The notes beneath the pieces are model-generated. The model saw nothing but the letters and a program-made list of their open reading frames with translations. It was not told the origin of the DNA and did no database searches. Positions 1 to 7,233 of a DNA stretch of 34,120 nt are shown one piece after another (the stretch's first letter is position 1; the number at the start of each line of letters is the position of its first letter). The position numbers and the translations under genes were made by a program. This DNA is from Allobosea sp. (GTDB taxonomy: Bacteria > Pseudomonadota > Alphaproteobacteria > Rhizobiales > Beijerinckiaceae): assembly GCF_030694325.1 (NCBI RefSeq), contig NZ_JAUXYO010000006.1:1-34120 (forward strand), given 5' to 3'.

Positions 1-106
1 CGGAGGCGCGGCCGGTGGCGGCGCTGCCGGTGGGCTGAGCTTGCCTTGGCGTCGCGCCTCGCGCAGTCTCCGGCCGAATCCGAGGCGGCCAGCAAGGGAA
101 CGGTCC

Positions 107-1678
107 ATGAGCGAAAATCAACCGATGAACGGCGCGGAATCGCTGGTCCATACGCTGCTGGCCAGCGGGGTGGACACCTGCTTTGCCAATCCGGGCACGT
201 CGGAGATGCATTTTGTCGCGGCGCTGGACCGGGTGCCGGGCATGCGCTGCGTGCTGGGGCTGTTCGAGGGCGTGGTGACCGGGGCGGCCGATGGCTACGC
301 GAGAATTGCGGGCAAGCCGGCGGCGACGCTGCTGCATTGCGGGCCGGGCATGGCCAATGCTCTGGCGAACATGCACAACGCCCGGCGCGCCTGGACACCG
401 ATGCTCAACGTCGTGGGCGACCATGCGACCTACCACCTGGTCAACGACGCTCCGCTGACCAGCGACATCGAGAGCCTGGCGCGGCCGATGTCGCATTACG
501 TGCACCGGATCGCGACACCGGAAGATGTCGGGCCCGCCATCGGCGAGGCCTATGCGGCGGCGATGTCGCTGCCGGGCGTGGCGACCGTGATCCTGCCCGG
601 CGATTGCGCCTGGGGCTCCGTTGAGCCGGCGGACGTGAAGGCGACGCCGGTGCCGGCTTTCCGCACGATCGCGATCGAGACCATCCGCGACGTCGCGGCG
701 GCGCTGCGCAAACACGGTTCGCGCGCCGCGCTGATGATGACGGGCGCGTCGCTGCGTGCCGGGGCGCTTGAGACCGCCGCGCGCATCTGCGCGGCGACCG
801 GCTGCAAGATGTACGGGCAGATGTCGAACGGGCGCATCGAGCGTGGCGCCGGGCGCGTCGCGATCCCCAAGGTATTCTACCCCGTCGACATGGCTCTGGA
901 GCAGTTGAAGGACGTCGACCTGCTGGTGCTGGTCGGCGCGCAGATCCCGGTCGGCTTCTTCGCTTATCCCGGAAAGCCCGGCCGCCTGATCCATGACGGC
1001 TGCACGGTGACCACGCTCGGCAAGATGGGCGACGACCTCGTCGGCGCGCTCGAGGCGCTGGCGGAGGAGACCGGCGCCACCAAGGTCGAGCCCGCCTTCA
1101 TTGCCAAGGCGCAGACCGAGACGGCGCTGCCGACAGGCACGCTCGACGCCGACAAGGTCTGCACCATCGTGGCGCGGCTGCTGCCCGAAAACGCGATCAT
1201 CTGCGACGAGTCGGTCTCGTCGGGCCGGGTTTTCTACCAGCAGTGCCACAACGCCCCGCAGCACGATTATCTGCAGCTGACCGGGGGCGCGATCGGCGAG
1301 GGCATCCCGATGTGCGTCGGCGCCGCCGTCGCCTGCCCCGATCGCAAGGTCATCGGCATGCAGGCCGACGGCTCGGGCATGTACACGGTCCAGGGCCTGT
1401 GGACGCAGGCGCGCGAGAACCTCGACATCGTCACCGTGATCTTCGCCAACCGGACCTATGCGATCCTGCATGGCGAGATGCGCGCCGTCGGCGTCAATGA
1501 TTTCGGCCGCAACGCCACGCTGATGCTCAACCTCGACGAGCCCGCGCTGGACTGGGTCGCGATGGCGCGCGGCATGGGCGTGGAAGCGGCACGAGCCACG
1601 ACCGCCGAAGAGTTCGCCAAACTGTTCAAGGGCGCACTCGGCCGGAAGGGCCCGTTCCTGATCGAGGCGGTGATCTGA
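107..1678 (+). CDS. Thiamine-diphosphate enzyme, acetolactate synthase large subunit-like
   Basis: A cytosolic ThDP-dependent enzyme of 523 residues, in the acetolactate synthase / benzoylformate decarboxylase superfamily that decarboxylates or carboligates 2-oxo acids. The N-terminal Pyr domain carries the cofactor-activating glutamate at E54 in GLFEGVVTGAADGYAR. The C-terminal PP domain has the Mg/ThDP motif as ADGSG (D421) followed 27 residues later by N448 in FANRTY, so the usual GDG begins with Ala. I chose the ATG at 107 because AAGGGA lies just upstream; an in-frame TTG at 41 would add 22 arginine-rich residues with no family character. No regulatory (small) ALS subunit gene is nearby, so a catabolic decarboxylase or ligase is as likely as branched-chain amino acid synthesis. 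The fold is secure; the substrate is unknown. Confidence 0.85.
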   Translation: MSENQPMNGAESLVHTLLASGVDTCFANPGTSEMHFVAALDRVPGMRCVLGLFEGVVTGAADGYARIAGKPAATLLHCGPGMANALANMHNARRAWTPMLNVVGDHATYHLVNDAPLTSDIESLARPMSHYVHRIATPEDVGPAIGEAYAAAMSLPGVATVILPGDCAWGSVEPADVKATPVPAFRTIAIETIRDVAAALRKHGSRAALMMTGASLRAGALETAARICAATGCKMYGQMSNGRIERGAGRVAIPKVFYPVDMALEQLKDVDLLVLVGAQIPVGFFAYPGKPGRLIHDGCTVTTLGKMGDDLVGALEALAEETGATKVEPAFIAKAQTETALPTGTLDADKVCTIVARLLPENAIICDESVSSGRVFYQQCHNAPQHDYLQLTGGAIGEGIPMCVGAAVACPDRKVIGMQADGSGMYTVQGLWTQARENLDIVTVIFANRTYAILHGEMRAVGVNDFGRNATLMLNLDEPALDWVAMARGMGVEAARATTAEEFAKLFKGALGRKGPFLIEAVI

Positions 1679-1684
1679 GCTTTT

Positions 1685-1830
1685 CCTTCTCCCCTCGGGG
1701 GAGAAGGTGGCACGGCGAAGCCGTGACGGATGAGGGCCAAACCTCCGTCCGCAAACAAGAAAGGGCCGCTTGCGCGACCCTTCCCTCATCCGTCTGCTGC
1801 GCAGACACCTTCTCCCCCGAGGGGAGAAGG
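1685..1830. repeat. Inverted pair of two-hairpin intergenic repeats between convergent genes
   Basis: Two copies of a dispersed-type repeat face each other. Copy 1 has a perfect 10-bp stem CCTTCTCCCC/GGGGAGAAGG (1685-1694 with 1698-1707, loop TCG), then a 6-bp stem CACGGC-GAA-GCCGTG (1711-1725), then ACGGATGAGGG. Copy 2 is the reverse-complement arrangement: CCCTCATCCG, a 6-bp stem GTCTGC-TGC-GCAGAC (1792-1806), then the same 10-bp stem (1808-1817 with 1821-1830). The second stem differs in sequence but keeps its pairing. The pair fills the gap between two converging stop codons, so a bidirectional terminator or transcript-end role is likely. Confidence 0.75.
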
Positions 1831-1838
1831 AAGCGCGC

Positions 1839-2882
1839 TTACTTGAACCCACCCAGGAACGCGTCGAGGCAGTCGCCGATCGCCTCGATCGCGTAGCCGC
1901 CCTCCTGGACCACCAGCGTCGGCAGGCCGAAGCCTTTCACCTTGCTGGCGATGGTGCCGAAATCGGCCGCGTCGAGCTTGAGGACGCCGATGGGATCGTC
2001 CTTATGGGCGTCGTAGCCGAGCGCGACGATGACGACATCGGCGCCGAAGGCCTTGATCGCCTCGCCGGCCTTGTCGACGGCGGCGGCCATCGCGGCGCCG
2101 CCGGATCCATGTGGAAGCGGCAGGTTGAGGTTGAAGCCCTCGCCCGGCCCGTTGCCGCGCTCGTCCTCATAGCCCGTGTAGAAGGGGTAGTAGTTCGAGG
2201 GGTCGGCGTGGACCGAGATCGTCAGCACGTCATCGCGGCGATAGAATATCTGCTGCGTGCCGTCGCCGTGATGGGCGTCGACGTCGAGGATCGCGACCTT
2301 CTTGAATGTCGAGCGCAGGCGCTGGGCCGCGATGGCAGTGTTGTTGAGATAACAGAAGCCGCTGGCGCGGTCGGCGCGGGCGTGGTGGCCCGAGGGGCGG
2401 CAAAGCGAGTAGACGGCGCGCTCACCGGCGATGACCGCATCGGCCGCCGTCACCGCCGTCTCTGCCGACAGCAGGGTCGAGCGCCAGCAATGCTCGCCGA
2501 TCGGCACCGACATGTCGCCGAGATACCAGCCGAGCTGGCCGATGAAGCCGGTAGGCCGGCAGGGCGGGCGGACGGCTTCCTCCGGGCGTCCGCTCCAATA
2601 GGGGAAGGTGCTCGGCCAGACTTCGGGGCCGCGCTCGGCCGGCAGATCCTGCCAGCGCTCCCAGGCTGTCTCGAGGAAGTGCACGAAGCCGGCGTCATGG
2701 ATAGCCAACACCGGGCCTTTGCCATGGGCGGCCGGCCGCTCGGGCGCGATGCCGTGCCGCTCCAGAGCCGCCAGCAGCCGCGCCGTGCGCTCGGGCAGAT
2801 CCTTGGGCGCGACGACGGCACCAAATCGCAGATACTGCTGGGGATCGTGCATCGACTGGTCGGGATGATAGAAGGCGCGCAT
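1839..2882 (-). CDS. Histone deacetylase-fold amidohydrolase, acetylpolyamine amidohydrolase-like
   Basis: A 347-residue zinc-dependent deacetylase of the arginase/deacetylase fold. The full catalytic set is visible: tandem histidines H166-H167 in RPSGHHA, zinc ligands D202 and H204 in DVDAHHGDGTQ, third ligand D291 in GYDAHKDDP, and the transition-state tyrosine Y330 in EGGY. Length and residue spacing fit bacterial acetylpolyamine amidohydrolases (about 340 residues) better than acetoin-utilisation AcuC proteins. The likely reaction is removal of acetyl groups from N-acetylated polyamines or similar small amides in the cytosol. The ATG at 2882 is preceded by GGAG about 12 nt upstream. The gene lies 74 bp downstream of the c-di-GMP protein on the same strand and converges on the ThDP enzyme. 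The polyamine substrate is inferred from family resemblance. Confidence 0.85.
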   Translation of the reverse strand: MRAFYHPDQSMHDPQQYLRFGAVVAPKDLPERTARLLAALERHGIAPERPAAHGKGPVLAIHDAGFVHFLETAWERWQDLPAERGPEVWPSTFPYWSGRPEEAVRPPCRPTGFIGQLGWYLGDMSVPIGEHCWRSTLLSAETAVTAADAVIAGERAVYSLCRPSGHHARADRASGFCYLNNTAIAAQRLRSTFKKVAILDVDAHHGDGTQQIFYRRDDVLTISVHADPSNYYPFYTGYEDERGNGPGEGFNLNLPLPHGSGGAAMAAAVDKAGEAIKAFGADVVIVALGYDAHKDDPIGVLKLDAADFGTIASKVKGFGLPTLVVQEGGYAIEAIGDCLDAFLGGFK

Positions 2883-2956
2883 GGATCGAGAGGTCTCCGG
2901 GAACGGGCCGGTGGCGGCCCGAATGCTGGGAGGCTAGCAAAGCCCGCACCGTGGCG

Positions 2957-5293
2957 TCACGCGGGGACGACGCCACCCTGCCCTGCGTCGAGGTGGGGCC
3001 GCAGATCCCCGCGGGCAAGCAGGCCTGGCACCTCTCCGGCTGCCACGGCCGGCGCATAGAGATAGCCCTGGCCATAGCGGCAGCCATGGGTGTGCAGGAA
3101 ATCCTGCTGTGACGCGGCCTCGATGCCTTCGGCGACGACATCGAGCCCCAATTCGGCCGTCAGCGCCACGACGGCTCGCACAATCGCCGCATCCTCCCCC
3201 TGCTCGCCGATTCGGGCGACGAAGGAGCGGTCGATCTTGACGATATCGACGGGGAAACGCCGCAAATGGGTGAGCGATGCGTATCCGGTGCCGAAATCGT
3301 CGAGCGCAACACTGATTCCCGCTGCGCGCAACCGGTGCAGCGCCGGCCCGGCCTGATCGCCCTTGCGGGTCAGCAGCACGTTCTCCGTAACCTCGACACC
3401 GAATTGCTCCGCCGAGAGACCTGCGCTGCGCAAAAGGTCGAGCAGGCTTTCGGCGAATTGGGGATCACGGAACACGCCGGGCGCGAGGTTGAGCCAAAGC
3501 CGCGGCACGGCGAGGCCCTGGTCGCGCCAGCGGCTCCGGTCCGCGAGGACGCGCGCCAGCACCGCTTCGCCGATCTGGCGCGCCGTCTCGGGGTCCTGCA
3601 ATGCCAGCAGAAAGGAGCCCGCGGGCACGATGCCGCGCTCGGGATGATCCCAGCGCGCCAATACCTCGAGGCCGTCGACCGCACCGCTGCGCAGATCGAT
3701 CTGCGGCTGGTAGAAAGGTACGATCCGCCCCTGCGCCACCGCCTCGCAGATCGCGCTGCAGATCTCGACGCGTGCGTTCATCGCCTCACGCATCGCCGGC
3801 TCATAGACGACCGCCATGTTCCGGCCGAGCGCCTTGGCCCGATACAGTGCGAGATCGGCATCCTTGAGCAACTCGCCTGCCTCTTCATGGTGCTGCGGCG
3901 CAAGGGCGAAGCCGATGCTGGCCCGCATCGGGCCAGCGATCTCCACGCCCGGCAAGGGCTGACGCACGGCCTGGAGGAGCCGCTGTGCCTTGGCGGCGGC
4001 ATCGAGGCCGTCGGGCAGTTCGGCGATGACCACGAATTCGTCGCCGCCCAGCCGCGCCACCACCTCGCCGGGCTGGAGAACAGCGCGCAACCGGTCACCG
4101 ACAGCAACCAGCAACTGATCGCCGACATCATGCCCGAGCGTATCGTTGACCGCCTTGAAATCGTCGAGATCGATCAGGAACAGGGCGACCACGCCGGGCC
4201 TGCCACGGCCGAGCATCTCGGCCAATCGCTCCTGGAACAACAATCGGTTCGGCAGACCCGTGAGCGCATCATGCGTCGCCTGCCAGCGCATCTGCGCGGC
4301 GGCGACATTTCTCTCGGTGACGTCCACGATCCCCGCCACAAAGGCCTGGATCGACCCGCTCGGAACGGTGGCCGCGGTGATCACGGCCTCCCGCATCCGG
4401 CCCTGTCCATCCCGGAGAGGCACTTCGAGCGCTTCGATGCGCCCGCGGTTACGCAGCGCCGCGATCGCGCGGCGCCGGTCCTCACTCCCGATGCTGTCGG
4501 CGATCGTGCTGCCGGCCAGCCCAGTCTCGCCGGGCGCCGCCAGATATCGCACCGCCGCCTCGTTGGCACGGAGATAGCTGCCGTCGGCGATGGACGTGAC
4601 GACGAGCGGGATGGGAACCGCCATGAAAACACGCTCCAGCAGGGCCTGGCTCGCTTCCAGCGCCTCGCGTGCCGTCCGCTCCGACCGGGTCGCCAGCCAT
4701 TCGAGGCGGCGCAGACGGTTGGCGTGAATGACGACGAGGCTGAGCGCGAAGTTCAGCATGACCAGCACGAGGACGAGGCCGAGCAGCGTCGAGGGATAAG
4801 GGCCGCGGCCGAGATAGCCGGCCAGCATCAGCACGCTGGCTCCCACGCCCATCGAAAGGGTGAAACGGAAGGGCGTCGGAGCGACCAGATAGAAGATCGA
4901 GGGCAGCAGCAGCACCACGAAGAGCGCCAGTTCGCTGCGAGTACTGACCAGGAAGGCGACCCCCACGGCCGTCGTCACCTCCCAGAGCAGCGTCGCCGCC
5001 AGGGCGCGGCCGACACTGTTCGCACGCCGGACCAGCAGGAAGCAGAGCAACGAAAAGGCGACGACGGAAAGCCGGGCCGGCACAGCGACGAAGAAATGAG
5101 GGGTTCCGGCAAAGCGCCAGTCACTCAGCAGAAAAAGCGTGTTGAGCGCCGCGGAAAGCAGGAACAGCAGCCGGCACTGCCTGAGCGTCTCCTCGAGACG
5201 CTCAGCCGCGAAAGCGTGCTCCATGGCGGCGTCGCGAAACTCGCCGCCGAACTTCAGTCTATCCCCAACCATGCTCGGCTTGTCGGCGATCAC
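2957..5293 (-). CDS. Membrane PAS-GGDEF-EAL protein (c-di-GMP turnover)
   Basis: A 778-residue inner-membrane signalling protein. Roughly five to six hydrophobic helices fill residues 42-190, a PAS-like domain spans about 215-330, GGDEF about 335-500 and EAL about 510-760. The cyclase signature is intact (RLGGDEF, 416-420). The position of the RxxD inhibitory site reads QPGE, so product inhibition through that site is not expected. The phosphodiesterase half has EVL for EAL (543-545), with N602, E637, D665-D666 in DDFGTG, K687 and E722 in AEGIEA, consistent with activity. Both enzyme activities therefore look possible. The GTG at 5293 gives the longest reading, but its GAGG lies too close; the ATG at 5272 (residue 8) is an equally good start. 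The gene is about 55 bp downstream of the TetR gene, beyond a hairpin. Confidence 0.9.
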   Translation of the reverse strand: MIADKPSMVGDRLKFGGEFRDAAMEHAFAAERLEETLRQCRLLFLLSAALNTLFLLSDWRFAGTPHFFVAVPARLSVVAFSLLCFLLVRRANSVGRALAATLLWEVTTAVGVAFLVSTRSELALFVVLLLPSIFYLVAPTPFRFTLSMGVGASVLMLAGYLGRGPYPSTLLGLVLVLVMLNFALSLVVIHANRLRRLEWLATRSERTAREALEASQALLERVFMAVPIPLVVTSIADGSYLRANEAAVRYLAAPGETGLAGSTIADSIGSEDRRRAIAALRNRGRIEALEVPLRDGQGRMREAVITAATVPSGSIQAFVAGIVDVTERNVAAAQMRWQATHDALTGLPNRLLFQERLAEMLGRGRPGVVALFLIDLDDFKAVNDTLGHDVGDQLLVAVGDRLRAVLQPGEVVARLGGDEFVVIAELPDGLDAAAKAQRLLQAVRQPLPGVEIAGPMRASIGFALAPQHHEEAGELLKDADLALYRAKALGRNMAVVYEPAMREAMNARVEICSAICEAVAQGRIVPFYQPQIDLRSGAVDGLEVLARWDHPERGIVPAGSFLLALQDPETARQIGEAVLARVLADRSRWRDQGLAVPRLWLNLAPGVFRDPQFAESLLDLLRSAGLSAEQFGVEVTENVLLTRKGDQAGPALHRLRAAGISVALDDFGTGYASLTHLRRFPVDIVKIDRSFVARIGEQGEDAAIVRAVVALTAELGLDVVAEGIEAASQQDFLHTHGCRYGQGYLYAPAVAAGEVPGLLARGDLRPHLDAGQGGVVPA

Positions 5294-5316
5294 ACCTCAA
5301 AAGCGAGTTAAATTGA

Positions 5317-5334
5317 CGCATCGCTTCCGATGCG
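5317..5334 (-). terminator. Candidate terminator after the TetR gene
   Basis: A perfect 7-bp stem CGCATCG/CGATGCG closes a 4-nt loop, which reads GAAG on the minus strand. It lies 13-30 nt past the TetR stop codon and is followed on the minus strand by TCAATTTAAC, a weak T-rich tail. It would separate the dehydrogenase-TetR transcript from the c-di-GMP gene. The short T tract makes efficiency uncertain. Confidence 0.45.
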
Positions 5335-5347
5335 ACCGCGATTTGCC

Positions 5348-5950
5348 TCAATCCGCGAGCACGATATCGGAGAATTCACGAGCGATCGCCGCAATGGCGA
5401 ACCGCTCGGGCCGAAACCAGTCGATCGAACCGTTCAGAGCGCCCAACAGCCAATAGCGCATCAGGTCTGGCGAGCGCGCCGGCTTCAAGGCTCCGGCGGC
5501 CTGCAACTCCGCGATGAGATTGCGCCAGACATCCTCATAGGCCCGCCTCGCCGCCCGCACGCTCTCGGGCACCGGCGTCGCGCCGAAGGTGAAGACCCGG
5601 AAGCTCGCGGTGGTATAGTCGCGCTGGCCATGGAGGGCGGTCAGATGGGCGGTAATCGCCGCCTTGAGTCTTTGCCGCGGTGACGCGCCGTCCATCCCCG
5701 CCAGCGCAGCGACGACGGCATCCTGCACGAAGCGGACGCCGTCATTGACCACCGCCTCGACGATCTCCTCTTTCGAAGCGAAGTGGTGATAGAGGCTCGC
5801 CTTGCGGATGCCGACCGCCTCGGCGATCTCGCGCAGCGTGGTCTGGTGATAGCCGCCCGCGCGCAGCAGCCGCGCCGCCGTGTCGAGGATCAGGCGGCGC
5901 GATCCGCCAGGGGCGACGTCCCGCACAAGGGTGTCTGAGGCCGCGCTCAC
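5348..5950 (-). CDS. TetR/AcrR-family transcriptional regulator
   Basis: A 200-residue one-component regulator. The N-terminal DNA-binding domain (about residues 18-64) has the family pattern ILDTAARLLRAGGYHQTTL, then EIAEAVGIRKASLYHHF and SKEEIVEAVV. The C-terminal ligand pocket is not assignable. The GTG start at 5950 overlaps the stop of the acyl-CoA dehydrogenase in a GTGA junction, so the two genes are very probably translationally coupled. A 28-bp palindrome just upstream of the dehydrogenase is the obvious target, which would make this an autoregulated switch. Given its partner it likely senses an acyl-CoA or related lipid intermediate, as do TetR regulators such as FadR of Bacillus; this is inference. 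Confidence 0.9.
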   Translation of the reverse strand: MSAASDTLVRDVAPGGSRRLILDTAARLLRAGGYHQTTLREIAEAVGIRKASLYHHFASKEEIVEAVVNDGVRFVQDAVVAALAGMDGASPRQRLKAAITAHLTALHGQRDYTTASFRVFTFGATPVPESVRAARRAYEDVWRNLIAELQAAGALKPARSPDLMRYWLLGALNGSIDWFRPERFAIAAIAREFSDIVLAD

Positions 5951-7128
5951 AGCCGCTTGGCGACCTCTTCGAGCATCACTTCGGTGGCGCCGCCGCCGAT
6001 GGCCTGGACGCGGGCGTCGCGTGTCATGCGCTCGATCGTGCTCTCGCGCATATAGCCCATGCCGCCATGAAACTGCAGGCAGGCATACATCACCTCATTC
6101 ACCAACTCGCCGCAGTAGGCCTTGACCATCGAGACCTCGCGGGTCGCATCGACGCCCTGCGCGTCGAGCCAGGCGGCGTGATAGACGAGTTGCCGTCCGG
6201 CCTCGACTTTCGCGGCAAGCATGGCGAGCTTCTGGCGGATCGCCTGCTTGTCCCAGAGCGGCGCGCCGAAGGCCCTGCGTGTCTTCACATAGTCCAGAGT
6301 CAGTTCGATCGCGGCCTGCGCCTCGCCCATCGCCATGGCGCCGATGACGGTGCGCTCGTTCTGAAAATTGCTCATGATGGCGTAGAAGCCGCGGCCTTCC
6401 TGCCCGAGCAGGTTCTCGGCCGGGATACGGCAATCCTCGAAGACGAGTTCGGCGGTGTCCGAGGAGCGCCAGCCATGCTTGTCGAGCTCGCGGGCGATGC
6501 GGAAGCCCGGCGTCCCCTTTTCGACCAGAAAGATCGAGACCGACTGCGACGGCTTGGCCGAGAGATCGGTCTTGGCGGCGACGCAGTAGAGATCGGCATG
6601 GACGCCGTTGGTGATGTAGACCTTGGCGCCGTTGAGCACATAGCTGTCGCCCTCGCGGCGCGCCGTGGTGCGGATGCCCTTCACGTCGGAACCGGCATCG
6701 GGCTCGGTGACCGCGACGGCGACGATCTTCTCGCCGGCGATGATCGCCGGCATCAGCCGGTCGCGCTGGGCCTTGCTGCCGGCGTTGGCGATGTGGACAG
6801 AGGCCATGTCGGTATGGACCAGCGCGGTGATCGCGACGCCCGAAAAGGTCGAGCGGCCGAGTTCCTCGGCGAAGACGACGGTGGCCATCGTGTCCATCTC
6901 CGAGCCGCCATACTCGGCCGGGTAGCGGATCCCGAGGAACCCGAGCGAGCCCATCTTCCGGAGGACCTCGCGCGGGACGAAGCCCGCCTCCTCCCACTCC
7001 TTGGCGTGGGGCTTGATCTCGCTCTCGACGAAGCGGCGGACCTGATCGCGCAGCGCCTCGTGTTCCTCGGCAAAATAGGGCGAGCGCGCCGCCGTCCCCC
7101 CGGATCCGATCTTCTCGACTGCAGACAT
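5947..7128 (-). CDS. Acyl-CoA dehydrogenase
   Basis: A 393-residue FAD-dependent acyl-CoA dehydrogenase with the three-part fold of the family. The FAD/substrate signatures AVTEPDAGSDVKG (about 139-151) and YITNG (171-175) are present, as is the C-terminal QFHGGMGYMRES segment. At the usual catalytic position near the C-terminus (YEGT in medium-chain enzymes) this protein reads GGAT, with Gly in place of Glu. Glu258 in NFQNER instead matches the helix position used by isovaleryl-CoA dehydrogenase. That suggests a branched-chain or otherwise bulky acyl-CoA substrate. The ATG at 7128 has a strong GAGGAG 7 nt upstream. It is the first gene of a two-gene unit with the TetR regulator. Confidence 0.9.
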   Translation of the reverse strand: MSAVEKIGSGGTAARSPYFAEEHEALRDQVRRFVESEIKPHAKEWEEAGFVPREVLRKMGSLGFLGIRYPAEYGGSEMDTMATVVFAEELGRSTFSGVAITALVHTDMASVHIANAGSKAQRDRLMPAIIAGEKIVAVAVTEPDAGSDVKGIRTTARREGDSYVLNGAKVYITNGVHADLYCVAAKTDLSAKPSQSVSIFLVEKGTPGFRIARELDKHGWRSSDTAELVFEDCRIPAENLLGQEGRGFYAIMSNFQNERTVIGAMAMGEAQAAIELTLDYVKTRRAFGAPLWDKQAIRQKLAMLAAKVEAGRQLVYHAAWLDAQGVDATREVSMVKAYCGELVNEVMYACLQFHGGMGYMRESTIERMTRDARVQAIGGGATEVMLEEVAKRL

Positions 7129-7145
7129 GCCGATCTCCTCCGATG

Positions 7146-7173
7146 CGCCAGCCTACCGGACGGTAGGTTGGCG
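7146..7173. promoter_or_regulatory. Candidate TetR operator and promoter upstream of the acyl-CoA dehydrogenase
   Basis: A near-perfect palindrome: core arms CCTACCG (7152-7158) and CGGTAGG (7161-7167) around a GA spacer, extended outward by CGCCA/TGGCG, giving 13-bp arms with a single mismatch. It starts 18 bp upstream of the dehydrogenase ATG, just beyond the Shine-Dalgarno. On the minus strand a TTGATC element lies 17 nt before TACCGT, so a plausible -10 falls inside the palindrome, which would suit steric repression. Its size and symmetry fit a TetR-dimer site; the regulator assignment rests on gene context. Confidence 0.7.
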
Positions 7174-7233
7174 ACGCCGGGAGATCAAGCGGGCGTTCCG
7201 TCGCGGCCGAAGCCGGCGACGACCAGCGCAGCA

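Noticed and set aside
1-38. Possible C-terminal end of an upstream plus-strand gene (frame ending in TGA at 36-38)
   Set aside because: Only 11 codons are visible and they have no diagnostic content; a real gene end cannot be distinguished from chance.
41-106. TTG-initiated N-terminal extension of the ThDP enzyme
   Set aside because: The ATG at 107 has a suitable Shine-Dalgarno and begins with family-like sequence; the extension is arginine/proline-rich and unlike the family.
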